A stretch of 64,000 bases of DNA from Achromobacter agilis (GCF_900496965.1 NZ_UFQB01000027.1:1-64000), one strand, 5' to 3'. Shown: positions 22,076 to 31,549, numbered from the stretch's first letter. Notes: generated by a model from the letters alone, not told the origin. Made by a program: numbers and translations.

Positions 22076-23268
22076 GCACCCGGATCGGCATGGTGGCCGG
22101 CGAGCCTTCGGGCGACCTGCTGGCCGGTCGCATCATTGCCGGTCTGCAAGCGCGCGATGCCGGCGTCCACTGCGAAGGCATCGGCGGGCCGCAGATGCAG
22201 GCCCGCGACTTCAACGCCTGGCACCCCATGCACGCCCTGACCGTGTTCGGCTACGTCGACGCGCTCAAGCGGCTGCCCAGCCTGCTCGGCACGTATCGCG
22301 ACGTCAAGCGCCGCTGGCTGGCTGAGCCGCCCGCCGTCTTCGTGGGCATCGACGCGCCGGATTTCAATCTGCGCCTGGAACACCAGCTGCGGCAGGCCGG
22401 CACGCCCACCGTGCACTTTGTCGGGCCGTCGATCTGGGCCTGGCGCTATGAACGCATCCACAAGATCCGCGAGTCGGTATCGCACATGCTCGTGCTGTTC
22501 CCGTTCGAGGAAGAGATCTACCGCAAGGAAGGCATCCCGGTGACCTACGTGGGCCACCCCTTGGCCGGAGCGGTGCCGATGCAGCCGGACCGCGCCGCGG
22601 CGCGTGCCCGCCTGGGCATCGATCAGGACGCGCGCGTACTGGCGATTTTGCCGGGCAGCCGTTCGTCCGAGATTCGTTTGCTGGCGCCGCGCTTCCTGCA
22701 AGCCGCTCAATTGCTGCAAAAGAAAGACCCGGCGCTGCAATGCGTCGTGCCCATGGTCAACGACCAGCGGCGCGCCGAATTCCAGGCCATCCTGGCCCAG
22801 TATCCCGTGCCAGGCTTGCGCTGCGTGACCGCGCAGGATCTGCACGGCGAGGGCGGAGAGCGCCAGGCGCCGGTGGCCTGGTCCGTCATGGAGGCGGCCA
22901 CGGCGGTGCTGGTGGCCAGCGGCACGGCCACGCTCGAGACGGCGCTGTACAAGCGGCCCATGGTGATCTCTTACGTGCTGTCGCCGTGGATGCGCCGCAT
23001 CATGGCGTGGAAATCCGGCCAGCAGCGTCCCTACCTGCCGTGGGTCGGCCTGCCGAACGTGCTGCTGCGCGATTTCGCGGTGCCTGAATTGCTGCAGGAT
23101 GACGCAACCCCCGAAAAGCTGGCCGAGGCGACCTGGGCCGCGCTGACCGACGAGGCGCTGACGGCGCGTGTCGAGGCGCGCTTCACTGCCTTGCACCAGG
23201 AACTGCTGCGCGATACGCCGGCGCTGGCCGCCCAGGCGATCCTGGAGGTGGCCGGTGGAGCAGCCTGA
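22072..23268 (+). CDS. lpxB: Lipid-A-disaccharide synthase
   Basis: LpxB is a peripheral membrane glycosyltransferase (GT19) that joins UDP-2,3-diacylglucosamine to lipid X to give the lipid A disaccharide. The 398-residue protein has the N-terminal [31 protein letters not shown] and [15 protein letters not shown] blocks. Its start overlaps the lpxA stop, and its end overlaps rnhB by 14 bp. Confidence 0.98.
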   Translation: MSTRIGMVAGEPSGDLLAGRIIAGLQARDAGVHCEGIGGPQMQARDFNAWHPMHALTVFGYVDALKRLPSLLGTYRDVKRRWLAEPPAVFVGIDAPDFNLRLEHQLRQAGTPTVHFVGPSIWAWRYERIHKIRESVSHMLVLFPFEEEIYRKEGIPVTYVGHPLAGAVPMQPDRAAARARLGIDQDARVLAILPGSRSSEIRLLAPRFLQAAQLLQKKDPALQCVVPMVNDQRRAEFQAILAQYPVPGLRCVTAQDLHGEGGERQAPVAWSVMEAATAVLVASGTATLETALYKRPMVISYVLSPWMRRIMAWKSGQQRPYLPWVGLPNVLLRDFAVPELLQDDATPEKLAEATWAALTDEALTARVEARFTALHQELLRDTPALAAQAILEVAGGAA

Positions 23269-23896
23269 CCTGTTCGCCGCGCCCGAGCAGCCGCCCATGG
23301 TGACGGCCGGTGTGGACGAGGCCGGAAGGGGCCCGCTCGCGGGCGCGGTCTACGCCGCGGCCGTGATTCTGGATCCCGCCCGCCCCATCGCTGGGCTGGC
23401 GGATTCCAAGGTGCTGAAAGCGGCCACGCGCGAAGCCCTGGCGCTCGAGATCCAGGAATACGCGCTGGCCTGGCACATCGCCAGCGCCAGCGTCGCCGAG
23501 ATCGACAACCTGAACATCCTGCGCGCCACGATGCTGGCGATGCAGCGGGCCGTGCAGGGCCTGTCCGTCGTGCCCCAGCTGGCGCTGGTGGACGGCAACC
23601 AGGCCCCCAAGCTCGGCTGCACCGTGCAGACCGTCATCAAGGGCGATGCGCTGGTGCCCGCGATCTCCGCGGCCTCCATCCTGGCCAAGACCGCCCGCGA
23701 CGCGGACCTGCTGCGCCTGCACACGCTGTATCCCCAATATGCGTTCGACCAGCACAAGGGCTATGGCACGGCGCTGCATTTGCAGATGCTGCGCGAACAC
23801 GGCCCGTGCCCCGAACACCGCCGCAGTTTCGCGCCCATCAAGACTTTCGGGCCGGCGGTTGCCGGCGGCGCAAGCGCGCAAGCCCTGACGCCATGA
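23255..23896 (+). CDS. rnhB: Ribonuclease HII
   Basis: RNase HII cuts DNA at misincorporated ribonucleotides. The 213-residue protein shows [15 protein letters not shown] (Asp-Glu catalytic pair), ALVDGN and [13 protein letters not shown]. The start is set at GTG 23255 because GGAGGTGG lies just upstream inside lpxB, and the product MEQPDLF then has normal length. The frame is open further upstream but there overlaps lpxB without similarity. Confidence 0.95.
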   Translation: MEQPDLFAAPEQPPMVTAGVDEAGRGPLAGAVYAAAVILDPARPIAGLADSKVLKAATREALALEIQEYALAWHIASASVAEIDNLNILRATMLAMQRAVQGLSVVPQLALVDGNQAPKLGCTVQTVIKGDALVPAISAASILAKTARDADLLRLHTLYPQYAFDQHKGYGTALHLQMLREHGPCPEHRRSFAPIKTFGPAVAGGASAQALTP

Positions 23897-24681
23897 AGCA
23901 CATCAGTTCCCGCGACAATCCCGCGGTCAAGGCGCTGGCCAGGCTGGCCGGCACGGCCGGCAAGCGCGGCGCGCCCGTGCTGCTGGACGGCGTGCATCTG
24001 TGCCAGGCCTGGTTGCAGCATCATGGCGCGCCCGACCAGGCGGTATTCGACGTGGAGCGCCTGTCGCAGCCCGATATCGCCGCATTGGCCGCCGCGGTGC
24101 CGGACAATCGCTGCCTGGCGCTGGACGCGCGGCTGATGCAGTCGCTGGCCAGCGTGGAAAGCGGGCAGGGCGTGGCCTTCCTGGTCACACCGCCGGTCGT
24201 GGACCTGCCCGCCGACGTGGACGAGAACTGCGTTCTGTTCGACCGCATCCAGGACCCGGGCAATGTGGGCACGCTGTTGCGCACCTGCGCGGCAGCCGGG
24301 GTAAAGCGGGTGTTCCTGGCGACGGGCACGGCGGCCGCGTGGTCGCCCAAGGTGCTGCGCAGCGGGCAGGGCGCGCATTTCGCCCTGGCCATCCATGAGC
24401 ACGTCGATCTTGCCGGGCTGCTGCCGCGCCTGCGGGTGCCGCTGGTGGCCACCGCGCTGGAGGGCGCGCAGGACCTGTACGGCGGGCGCCTGCCGCAGCG
24501 CTGCGCCTGGGTTTTCGGCCACGAAGGGCAGGGCGTGGATGCGGCGCTGCTGACCGCCGCGCGCCTCAGGGTGCGCATTCCACACGAGATGGCGGCCGTC
24601 GAGTCGCTGAACGTGGGCGCCGCGGCCGCCATTTGCCTGTTCGAGCAGCGCCGTCAGGCGTTGCGCGGCTGCGAAGGCTGA
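23893..24681 (+). CDS. TrmH family (SPOUT) RNA 2'-O-methyltransferase
   Basis: This 262-residue protein has the C-terminal SPOUT knot of rRNA/tRNA ribose methyltransferases: [24 protein letters not shown] and [19 protein letters not shown], which bind S-adenosylmethionine. The N-terminal part resembles the substrate-binding domain of the family. The exact RNA target cannot be read from sequence. ATG at 23893 overlaps the rnhB stop (ATGA), so it is the last gene of the rpsB-to-rnhB string. Confidence 0.88.
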   Translation: MKHISSRDNPAVKALARLAGTAGKRGAPVLLDGVHLCQAWLQHHGAPDQAVFDVERLSQPDIAALAAAVPDNRCLALDARLMQSLASVESGQGVAFLVTPPVVDLPADVDENCVLFDRIQDPGNVGTLLRTCAAAGVKRVFLATGTAAAWSPKVLRSGQGAHFALAIHEHVDLAGLLPRLRVPLVATALEGAQDLYGGRLPQRCAWVFGHEGQGVDAALLTAARLRVRIPHEMAAVESLNVGAAAAICLFEQRRQALRGCEG

Positions 24682-24784
24682 TTCCTCTCGCGTTTCGCTC
24701 GGCCGGACCGTCCCCCGTTTATACTGCCGCCTTGAATGGGCGGGGCGCCATGGGCGCCCGCGGCTTATCTTCTGGAGACGACAT

Positions 24785-25252
24785 ATGAAAAGCTGGGTCA
24801 AAGGGATGCTGGCCGCCGCAGGTGCGGTGTTGTTGTTGTCGGGCTGCGCAGGCCCGCGGTATGCCGAGGTGGCATCGCGGATCCCCGCCATGGAGGCCGG
24901 CGCCGGCCGTATCTACTTCTACCAGCTTGCTTCGTCCGCAGGCGCCGACGCGGCACAACCGCCGATCCTGGTCGACGGCCGTAAAGTAGGCCGTTCCAAG
25001 CCGGGACGCTTCTTCTTCGTGGACCGCCCCGCCGGCCGCCTTTCGGTAGCGATCGCGGCGGCGCGCAAGGACCCGGCCGACGTGGTCGAGGTCACGCTGC
25101 CTGCGGGGCAGGCCGTGTACCTGCGAGTAGATATCACGGACGGCAGGCAGGCGCTGCGGCAGGAAACCTCGGCGGAAGTTGCCACGCAGTCCATGGCAGA
25201 CCTGAAATACTGGGGCGCGGGTTGGCGCGACCGGAAGAATCTGCGGTACTGA
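24785..25252 (+). CDS. DUF2846-type lipoprotein, copy 1
   Basis: This 155-residue protein has a lipoprotein signal peptide with lipobox LSGC (Cys about residue 22), so it should be lipidated and held in the envelope. The body contains GRIYFYQL, KVGRSKPGRFFFVDRPAG and a terminal LKYWG motif, typical of DUF2846. No function is known. It is clearly paralogous to the gene at 25747 (GRIYFYQ, GRNKPGSFFFVDRPAGS, LRYWG in the same order). It lies about 100 bp after the TrmH-type gene. Confidence 0.8.
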   Translation: MKSWVKGMLAAAGAVLLLSGCAGPRYAEVASRIPAMEAGAGRIYFYQLASSAGADAAQPPILVDGRKVGRSKPGRFFFVDRPAGRLSVAIAAARKDPADVVEVTLPAGQAVYLRVDITDGRQALRQETSAEVATQSMADLKYWGAGWRDRKNLRY

Positions 25253-25266
25253 TCATGGCGCACGTT

Positions 25267-25294
25267 TTGTAAAACTTGGACGCACTCATATACT
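25267..25294 (+). promoter_or_regulatory. Candidate sigma-70 promoter inside the lipoprotein cluster
   Basis: TTGTAA (25267-25272) and TATACT (25289-25294) are separated by 16 bp and lie about 25 bp upstream of the second lipoprotein gene. This would let the second and third genes be expressed separately from the first. Confidence 0.45.
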
Positions 25295-25318
25295 TCGAAT
25301 TTTCCTTTCGAGGTGTCT

Positions 25319-25750
25319 ATGGCGTCATCGCTGGTTCGCAGGCTTGAAGGTCGTTCCGCGCGCGCGGGCAGGGCGCTGTTTCTCGCTGCCGCGTGCACGG
25401 TAGCGCTAAGCGCCTGCATGTCGGTCAGTACCCAGAAAGTCAGTATGGCGCCCGTGGCCGCGGCGGACCCCGCCGGCACCATCCAATTGTCCAGGGCGGT
25501 CATCGCGGCCCTGCCGAACGACACCAGCGTAACCCTGCCCGCGGGATCGCAATGGCGGCGCGTGGGCGCCCTGCCGCAGGGCGACGTCTACCGTCCGCTG
25601 AGCGGATTGTTCACGATCCAGACCCGGCGCCAGGACGAGGCCTATGCCGTGGCGTCGTCCGGCAAGCTGCTCGGCTTCTACCTGCCCGGCGAAAGCGCCT
25701 TCCTGCCCCTGTCCCGTCCTGTCGCCTTGCCCGTGGAGATGCGTCAATGA
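25319..25750 (+). CDS. Putative lipoprotein of unknown family
   Basis: A 143-residue protein with a basic N-terminus, a hydrophobic stretch and a lipobox-like LSAC (Cys about 33), suggesting lipidation. No domain is recognised. The mature part is mixed in charge and contains GLFTIQTRRQDEAYAV and LLGFYLPGESAFLPL. It lies between two DUF2846 paralogues and overlaps the second by 4 bp (ATGA), so the two are probably translated together. An in-frame GTG two codons upstream is possible; ATG at 25319 has the better-placed GAGG. Confidence 0.7.
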   Translation: MASSLVRRLEGRSARAGRALFLAAACTVALSACMSVSTQKVSMAPVAAADPAGTIQLSRAVIAALPNDTSVTLPAGSQWRRVGALPQGDVYRPLSGLFTIQTRRQDEAYAVASSGKLLGFYLPGESAFLPLSRPVALPVEMRQ

Positions 25751-26217
25751 ACGCGTGGTTGAAAATGGCGGCCGCGGCAGCGGCCGCGGTCCTGCTGGCC
25801 GGTTGTGCCGGATCCAAGTACGAGTCCCTGCATGGCAGGATCCCGCCGATCGCGGAGGGGAATGGCCGGATTTATTTCTATCAGCCGCAGCCCGCCAGCA
25901 TGGCTGCCGCCCAGCAAAAACTGCGTGTCAACAAGGAGGTCGTGGGACGCAACAAGCCAGGCAGCTTCTTCTTTGTGGACCGCCCGGCGGGCAGCTACGT
26001 CGTGACCAACCTGTATTGGACTGGCGACGGCGTGAGCTTCATGCTGGATGCGGGCCAGACGCGCTATGTGCGCATCATGGCGGAATCGCTGGGCAGCACC
26101 GGCGCGGTGGGCCAGCTATCGATGCAATTGGTCGACCCCGCCGAACTGGCCGAGAACGAAATGCGTCGGCTGCGCTATTGGGGCGCCGCCTCGCCCGAAC
26201 GGGTGCCTGGCCTGTAA
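25747..26217 (+). CDS. DUF2846-type lipoprotein, copy 2
   Basis: A 156-residue lipoprotein with lipobox LAGC and the same core as the gene at 24785: GRIYFYQPQ, GRNKPGSFFFVDRPAGS, then a C-terminal RLRYWG. The two copies probably arose by duplication. Its start overlaps the stop of the middle gene. Function is unknown; envelope location is inferred from the lipobox. It ends before a strong terminator. Confidence 0.8.
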   Translation: MNAWLKMAAAAAAAVLLAGCAGSKYESLHGRIPPIAEGNGRIYFYQPQPASMAAAQQKLRVNKEVVGRNKPGSFFFVDRPAGSYVVTNLYWTGDGVSFMLDAGQTRYVRIMAESLGSTGAVGQLSMQLVDPAELAENEMRRLRYWGAASPERVPGL

Positions 26218-26236
26218 CCCGCCACGGCGCTGTGCG

Positions 26237-26268
26237 CAAGGGCGCGCCATTGGCGCGCCCTTGTCGTT
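26237..26268 (+). terminator. Intrinsic terminator after the lipoprotein cluster
   Basis: CAAGGGCGCGC (from 26237) pairs with GCGCGCCCTTG (to 26263) around a short CATTG loop, followed by GTCGTTTT. It ends the lipoprotein genes and sits just before the converging ppsR stop. Confidence 0.8.
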
Positions 26269-26269
26269 T

Positions 26270-27097
26270 TCAGCCCCGGTCCAGGCCCACTTCCTGCAGC
26301 ACGGTCGTTGCGATTTCCTCGATGGATTTCGTCGTGCTCGACAGCCAGGAAATCCCTTCACGGCGCATCATGCGCTCGGCCTCGGCCACTTCGTAGCGGC
26401 ATTGCTCCAGCTTGGCGTAGCGGCTATTGGGGCGGCGTTCGTTACGGACCTCGGCCAGGCGCTCGGGCTGGATCGAGAGGCCGAACAGCTTGCCGCGGTG
26501 CGGGGCGATGGTCGACGGCAGGGTGCCGCGCTCGAAATCGTCGGGCGTGAGCGGAAAATTGGCCGCCTTGATGGCGTATTGCATGGCCAGGTAGAGGCTG
26601 GTAGGTGTCTTGCCGCAGCGGGAGACGCCCACGAGAATCACATCCGCCTGGTCCAGCTGGTTCACGAACTGGCCGTCGTCGTGCGCCAGGCTGAAGTTGA
26701 TTGCATCGATCCGGTTGCGGTACTTTTCTGAATTGGCCTGCATGTGCGAGCGGCCGATGGAGTGGCTGGATTTCAGCCCCAGCGCCTGCTCGATGTGGCT
26801 CACGAAGGTACCGAAGAGGTCCAGGAAAATACCGTTCGCCTGGCGAACACGGGCCAGCATATCGGGGTTGACCAACGTGCTGAAAACGATGGGCGGAACA
26901 CCGGCCTCCAGGGCGCTGCGGTCGATCCGCATGGCGACTTCCGCTGCTTTTTCCAGGGTGTCGACGAAGGGCAGCCGAACCGGCTTGAAATCGACTCCCT
27001 CGAACTGCGAAAGGACTGACTGGCTGAAGGTTTCTGCGGTGATGCCGGTACTGTCGGAAACGATGTATACCGTGCGTACGATCGGGGTAGATGTCAT
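26270..27097 (-). CDS. ppsR: PEP synthase regulatory protein (kinase/pyrophosphorylase, DUF299)
   Basis: PpsR switches PEP synthase off and on by ADP-dependent phosphorylation and Pi-dependent dephosphorylation of a Thr near its catalytic His. The 275-residue protein has the family start VYIVSDSTGITAET and the P-loop-like GVSRCGKTPTSLYLA. It is divergent from its target ppsA, with a 180-bp shared control region. Confidence 0.95.
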   Translation of the reverse strand: MTSTPIVRTVYIVSDSTGITAETFSQSVLSQFEGVDFKPVRLPFVDTLEKAAEVAMRIDRSALEAGVPPIVFSTLVNPDMLARVRQANGIFLDLFGTFVSHIEQALGLKSSHSIGRSHMQANSEKYRNRIDAINFSLAHDDGQFVNQLDQADVILVGVSRCGKTPTSLYLAMQYAIKAANFPLTPDDFERGTLPSTIAPHRGKLFGLSIQPERLAEVRNERRPNSRYAKLEQCRYEVAEAERMMRREGISWLSSTTKSIEEIATTVLQEVGLDRG

Positions 27098-27131
27098 GTG
27101 TAAAAAATTCCAACCAGGCGGATGGCCGGAC

Positions 27132-27248
27132 GTACTCGACCGAGTACAATCAGGCCCCTATAAGTCACCCCAAGGGCGGTCCAAGGCCAGTTTGGTCAGC
27201 GCGTAGATTTGGGGCTGTGATCCAGCTCCCTGACGCATTGACCAAACT
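27132..27248 (+). promoter_or_regulatory. ppsR-ppsA control region: palindrome, -10-like box and inverted repeat
   Basis: The divergent spacer holds a palindrome GTACTCG-AC-CGAGTAC (27132-27147); a TATAAG -10-like box (27159-27164) pointing to ppsA; and a perfect 10-bp inverted repeat AGTTTGGTCA/TGACCAAACT (27189-27198 and 27239-27248) that would bring the ends of the ppsA leader together about 30 nt before the start. An operator and a structured leader are plausible. No known motif is recognised. Confidence 0.4.
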
Positions 27249-27279
27249 CGCTTTCATTCCATTGTAAAAGGTGACTTCA

Positions 27280-29646
27280 ATGTCGTATGTTGTTTTGTTC
27301 GAGCAGCTCCGCATGACGGACGTGGACTCGGTAGGAGGCAAGAACGCATCACTAGGCGAAATGATCAGCCAGCTGTCTGGCGCGGGAGTCCGCGTGCCGG
27401 GCGGCTTCGCCACGACCGCGGATGCCTTCCGCGACTTCCTGAAGGCCTCGGGCCTGGACAAGCGCATCGCTGAGCGCTTGAGCACGCTGAACCCCGAAGA
27501 CGTTCGCGAGCTGGCCAACGCCGGTGCGCAGATCCGCCAATGGATCGTCGATGCGCCGTTCTCGGCCGAATTCGAATCGCAGATCCGCGACGCCTTCGCC
27601 AAGCTCGACGCCGACGGCAAGGGTTCGTTCGCCGTGCGTTCGTCCGCCACGGCCGAAGACCTGCCCGACGCCTCGTTCGCCGGCCAGCAGGAAACCTTCC
27701 TGAACGTGGTCGGCATCGACGACGTGCTGGACAAGATCCGCCACGTGTTTGCCTCGCTGTACAACGATCGCGCCATTTCCTATCGCGTGCACAAGGGCTA
27801 TGCCCACGCCGACGTCGCCTTGTCGGCCGGCATCCAGCGCATGGTGCGTTCCGACAAGGGCAGCGCCGGCGTGATGTTCACCATCGACACCGAATCGGGC
27901 TTCCAGGACGTGGTGTTCATCACCTCGTCGTACGGCCTGGGCGAAACCGTGGTGCAGGGCGCCGTCAACCCCGACGAGTTCTACGTCTTCAAGCCGACGC
28001 TGGCCCAGGGCCATTTCGCGATCGTGGGCCGCCGCATCGGTTCCAAACTGATCAAGATGGAATTCGATCCGGAGCGTCCCGAAGGCCGCGCCGTGCGCAC
28101 GGTGGACGTGCCCGTTTCCGAGCGCAATCGCTACTCGCTGACCGACGACGAGGTCAACGAACTGGCCCGCTATGCCGTCATCATCGAGAAGCACTACGGC
28201 CGTCCCATGGACATCGAATGGGGCCGCGACGGCGTGGACGGCAAGATCTACATCCTGCAGGCGCGTCCGGAAACCGTGAAGTCGCAGCAGGGCGCCTCCG
28301 ACGTGCAACAGCGCTACCGCCTGAAGGCCACCGGCCATGTCGTGATCACCGGCCGCGCGATCGGCCAGAAAATCGGTTCGGGCCCCGTGCGCGTGGTCGG
28401 CGACATCTCCGACATGGACAAGGTCCAGCCGGGCGACGTGCTGGTCACCGACATGACGGACCCCAACTGGGAGCCCGTGATGAAGCGCGCTTCTGCGATC
28501 GTGACGAACCGCGGCGGCCGTACCTGCCACGCGGCCATCATCGCGCGCGAGCTGGGCATTCCGGCGGTCGTGGGTTGCGGCAACGCCACCGACGTGCTGA
28601 AGGAAGGCCAGGCCGTGACCGTGTCCTGCGCCGAGGGCGACGAAGGCCGCATCTATGACGGCCTGATCGAAACCGAGGTCGAGGAAGTGCGCCGCGGCGA
28701 GATGCCCGCCATCGATCTGAAGATCATGATGAACGTGGGCAATCCGCAACTGGCGTTCGACTTCGCCCAGATCCCGAACGGCGGCGTCGGCCTGGCGCGC
28801 CTGGAATTCATCATCAACAACAACATCGGCATCCACCCGAAGGCGGTGCTGGATTATCCGAATGTCGACGGCGAACTGAAGAAGGCCGTGGAATCGGCGG
28901 CCCGCGGGCACGCCAGCCCGCGCGCGTTCTTCGTCGAGAAGATGGCCGAAGGCGTGGCCACCATCGCCGCCGCCTTCTATCCCAAGCCCGTCATCGTGCG
29001 CATGTCGGACTTCAAGTCCAACGAGTACCGCAAGCTGGTCGGCGGTTCGCGCTACGAGCCCGAGGAAGAGAACCCCATGCTGGGCTTCCGCGGCGCGTCG
29101 CGCTACATTGCCGAGGACTTCGCCGAGTGCTTCCGCATGGAGTGCGAGGCGCTGAAGAAAGTGCGCGACGACATGGGCCTGACCAACGTCGAGATCATGG
29201 TGCCCTTCGTGCGCACCCTCGGCCAGGCCGAGAAGGTGGTGAACCTGTTGGCCAAGCACGGCCTCGCCCGCGGCGAGAACGGCCTGAAGCTCATCATGAT
29301 GTGCGAAGTGCCGTCCAACGCCATCCTGGCCGACGAGTTCCTGCAGTACTTCGACGGCTTCTCCATTGGCTCGAACGACATGACCCAGCTGACGCTGGGC
29401 CTGGACCGCGATTCCGGCATGGAACTGCTGGCCGCCGACTTCGACGAGCGCGACGAGGCCGTGAAGTTCATGCTGCGCCGCGCGATCAAGGCTTGCCTGG
29501 CCGCCAACAAGTACGTGGGCATCTGCGGCCAAGGCCCCAGCGATCACCCGGACTTCGCGCAGTGGCTGAAGGACGAGGGCATTCTGTCGATGTCGCTTAA
29601 CCCGGACACGGTTGTCGATACCTGGCAGCGCCTGGCCAAGAACTGA
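27280..29646 (+). CDS. ppsA: Phosphoenolpyruvate synthase
   Basis: PpsA makes PEP from pyruvate and ATP, the entry to gluconeogenesis. The 788-residue protein has the ATP-grasp domain ([36 protein letters not shown]), the phosphohistidine domain [18 protein letters not shown] with the catalytic His and the Thr that PpsR would modify, and a C-terminal PEP-binding TIM barrel ([19 protein letters not shown]). ATG at 27280 follows AAAAGGTG; a GTG three codons upstream is part of the ribosome site. Confidence 0.98.
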   Translation: MSYVVLFEQLRMTDVDSVGGKNASLGEMISQLSGAGVRVPGGFATTADAFRDFLKASGLDKRIAERLSTLNPEDVRELANAGAQIRQWIVDAPFSAEFESQIRDAFAKLDADGKGSFAVRSSATAEDLPDASFAGQQETFLNVVGIDDVLDKIRHVFASLYNDRAISYRVHKGYAHADVALSAGIQRMVRSDKGSAGVMFTIDTESGFQDVVFITSSYGLGETVVQGAVNPDEFYVFKPTLAQGHFAIVGRRIGSKLIKMEFDPERPEGRAVRTVDVPVSERNRYSLTDDEVNELARYAVIIEKHYGRPMDIEWGRDGVDGKIYILQARPETVKSQQGASDVQQRYRLKATGHVVITGRAIGQKIGSGPVRVVGDISDMDKVQPGDVLVTDMTDPNWEPVMKRASAIVTNRGGRTCHAAIIARELGIPAVVGCGNATDVLKEGQAVTVSCAEGDEGRIYDGLIETEVEEVRRGEMPAIDLKIMMNVGNPQLAFDFAQIPNGGVGLARLEFIINNNIGIHPKAVLDYPNVDGELKKAVESAARGHASPRAFFVEKMAEGVATIAAAFYPKPVIVRMSDFKSNEYRKLVGGSRYEPEEENPMLGFRGASRYIAEDFAECFRMECEALKKVRDDMGLTNVEIMVPFVRTLGQAEKVVNLLAKHGLARGENGLKLIMMCEVPSNAILADEFLQYFDGFSIGSNDMTQLTLGLDRDSGMELLAADFDERDEAVKFMLRRAIKACLAANKYVGICGQGPSDHPDFAQWLKDEGILSMSLNPDTVVDTWQRLAKN

Positions 29647-29666
29647 TCGGGTTCCCGATCTGAAAG

Positions 29667-29699
29667 ACCCCGCGTCCGGGAGGGCGCGGGGTTTTTTTG
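29667..29699 (+). terminator. Intrinsic terminator after ppsA
   Basis: The stem ACCCCGCG/CGCGGGGT (29667-29674 and 29685-29692) is followed directly by a run of T residues, a textbook terminator for ppsA. Confidence 0.92.
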
Positions 29700-29702
29700 T
29701 TG

Positions 29703-29844
29703 GGTGTCAGACACCCGGGCAGGCCAATCTTGTATGCGCGGGCGTCTCGTAGGGGTGTCAGACACAAGCGCCATACACCCGGTGTCTGACACCCGTACGA
29801 GATTGCCGGCCGGCTGACGCCGGCCTGCCCGGGTGTCTGACACC
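29703..29844. repeat. Nested inverted-repeat element with four GTGTCNGACAC palindromes
   Basis: Outer arms 29703-29725 and 29822-29844 are perfect 23-bp reverse complements. An inner pair about 21 bp long (about 29745-29765 and 29782-29802) has one mismatch. Each arm contains the 11-bp palindrome GTGTC[A/T]GACAC, at 29704-29714, 29755-29765, 29782-29792 and 29833-29843. The whole could fold into a long cruciform or RNA hairpin. It lies between the convergent ppsA and Ada-like genes, where REP-like elements usually occur. No transposase is present. Confidence 0.85.
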
Positions 29845-29862
29845 TCTCGAGCCAACAATCCG

Positions 29863-30708
29863 CTACGCCGCCAACGCCTCCCGCGCAATCAATTCCCGCT
29901 TGCGGTCGATGCCCCAGCGGTAGCCGGCCAGGGAGCCGTCGGTGCGCACCACGCGGTGGCAGGGGATGGCCAGGGCGATGTTGTTGGTGGCGCAGGCGCG
30001 CGCCACGGCGCGCACGGCCCGGGGCGAGCCGATGCGTTCGGCGATATCGGTATAGGTGGCCGTCTCGCCCACGGGGATCTCGCGCAGCGCTTCCCAGACG
30101 CGGCGCTGGAAGGCGGTGCCGCGCACGTCCAGGGGCAGGTCCAGACCCCGCGAAGGATCTTCGACGAAGCCCACCACGGAGGCCACCCAGCTTTCGAATT
30201 GCGCGTCGGCGCCGATCAGGCGCGCCGCCTTGAAGCGGTCCTGCAGGTCGCGGACGAGCTGCTCCGGGTCTTCGTGCAGAGCGATCTCGCAGATGCCGGT
30301 ATCGCTGGCGGCCACCAGCAGGGCGCCCAGCGAGCATTGGGCGACCGCGAAGCGGATGTCCACGCCCGCGCCGTTCTTGCGGAAGGCGGTGGGCGTCATG
30401 CCCAGGATGGCGGGTGCGGCTTCGTAGAAGCGTCCGCTGGAATTGAAGCCGGCGTCGTACATGGCGTCGGTGACGCTGGCGCTTTGCTCCAGGCGCTGGC
30501 GCGCGCGGTTGGCGCGCAAGGCAGTGGCATAGGCCTTGGGGGTGACGCCCGTGGCCGCCTTGAAGACGCGATGGAAATGAAACCGGCTCATGCCGGCCTG
30601 CTCGGCCAGCGTGGCCAGGTCTGGCGGCTGCTCGGACTCCAGCGCGCGGCAGGCGCGCTCGACGGCGGCGGCGTGCTGTTTGCTCAAAGAGGCGGCGGCG
30701 TGGTTCAT
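29863..30708 (-). CDS. Ada-like AraC HTH / O6-methylguanine-DNA methyltransferase fusion
   Basis: The 281-residue protein joins an AraC-type HTH region (LATLAEQAGMSRFHFHRVFK, about residues 25-105) to a suicide DNA alkyltransferase domain with the active-site motif IPCHRVVRTDG. It repairs O6-alkylguanine by moving the alkyl group to Cys. Compared with Escherichia coli Ada (about 354 residues), the N-terminal zinc domain that senses methyl phosphotriesters is missing. ATG at 30708 follows AGGAG. Regulation by self-methylation may therefore differ from classical Ada. Confidence 0.9.
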   Translation of the reverse strand: MNHAAASLSKQHAAAVERACRALESEQPPDLATLAEQAGMSRFHFHRVFKAATGVTPKAYATALRANRARQRLEQSASVTDAMYDAGFNSSGRFYEAAPAILGMTPTAFRKNGAGVDIRFAVAQCSLGALLVAASDTGICEIALHEDPEQLVRDLQDRFKAARLIGADAQFESWVASVVGFVEDPSRGLDLPLDVRGTAFQRRVWEALREIPVGETATYTDIAERIGSPRAVRAVARACATNNIALAIPCHRVVRTDGSLAGYRWGIDRKRELIAREALAA

Positions 30709-30811
30709 AAGGGACTCCTGACGGTGCGCGGACTCTGCGCTTGACCGTATCGTCTCAAGGCCAGCCGTCTGCTGCACTCCGGTTGTTGCGCGGGCCAGGG
30801 CCGGAACCGGC

Positions 30812-31549
30812 CTAGGCGGAAGCGTAGGTGTCCAGGAAGCGGCGCAGCAGGCCACCCGCCACGGGCGTGGCGCGCACGTTGGCGGACAGGCCCGGCACGT
30901 CCAGGTTTTCTGCGGCGTAGCGGCGCCCGAAACGCTCGAGGTGGGCACGGATGAAGTCGGGGCCGAATTCAGGGTGGAACTGGGTGGAGAATACGTTGCG
31001 GCCGATCCGGATCATCTGGTGTTCGTCCAGATCCGACCGGGCCAGCACGGCGGAGCCGGGGGGCGGCTGCAGCACGGTCTGCGCATGCAGCATCTGGGCC
31101 GGGAAGGTGGGCGGAAGGCCCGCCAGCAGCCTGTCGCCGGCGGCGGGCGGCAGCAATTCCACCGTTTGCGTGCCGACTTCGCGGCCGGCGGGGTTATAGC
31201 CCACCTTGCCGCCCAGGGCATAGGCCAGCAACTGGTGGCCGTAGCAGACGCCGAACATGGGCAACTCCGCAGCGGCGGCTTCGCGCAGCCAGGCGGCGGT
31301 GTGTTCGCTCCAGGGCTCCTTGTCGGTGACCATCGCGGGAGAACCCGTGATCAGCGCGGCGCGATAGCTGGCCGGCGGCCGCGGCCGGTGGCCTTCGTGC
31401 ACGGCCACGATTTCCATGGCGTCGGGCGTCAGGCCCGCGGCCTGGGCAAGCTGGTCGGCATAGCCGCCGAACTGGCTTTTGAGCGTATCGTCCGGATCGC
31501 CGGTGTGCAGGATCAGGACGGGAAGGGCGGAAGGAATTGCAGCGGTCAT
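30812..31549 (-). CDS. Class I glutamine amidotransferase
   Basis: This 245-residue stand-alone amidotransferase has the nucleophile elbow MFGVCYGHQLLAYALGG (Cys) and the TQFHPEFG motif holding the catalytic His and Glu. Such proteins hydrolyse glutamine or gamma-glutamyl compounds; the partner or substrate is unknown, and GMP synthase is excluded because no synthase domain follows. ATG at 31549 is used. A GTG 17 codons upstream is in frame but adds non-conserved residues. It lies upstream of the Ada-like gene on the same strand. Confidence 0.85.
   Translation of the reverse strand: MTAAIPSALPVLILHTGDPDDTLKSQFGGYADQLAQAAGLTPDAMEIVAVHEGHRPRPPASYRAALITGSPAMVTDKEPWSEHTAAWLREAAAAELPMFGVCYGHQLLAYALGGKVGYNPAGREVGTQTVELLPPAAGDRLLAGLPPTFPAQMLHAQTVLQPPPGSAVLARSDLDEHQMIRIGRNVFSTQFHPEFGPDFIRAHLERFGRRYAAENLDVPGLSANVRATPVAGGLLRRFLDTYASA

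Noticed and set aside
27352-29547. A 731-codon open frame antisense to ppsA
   Set aside because: Same reason: His/Val/Ala/Asp-rich shadow of a highly biased gene.
29544-29888. An ORF whose product repeats the tetrapeptide VSDT
   Set aside because: The repeats come from the GTGTCNGACAC palindromes; the element is a DNA repeat, not a gene.
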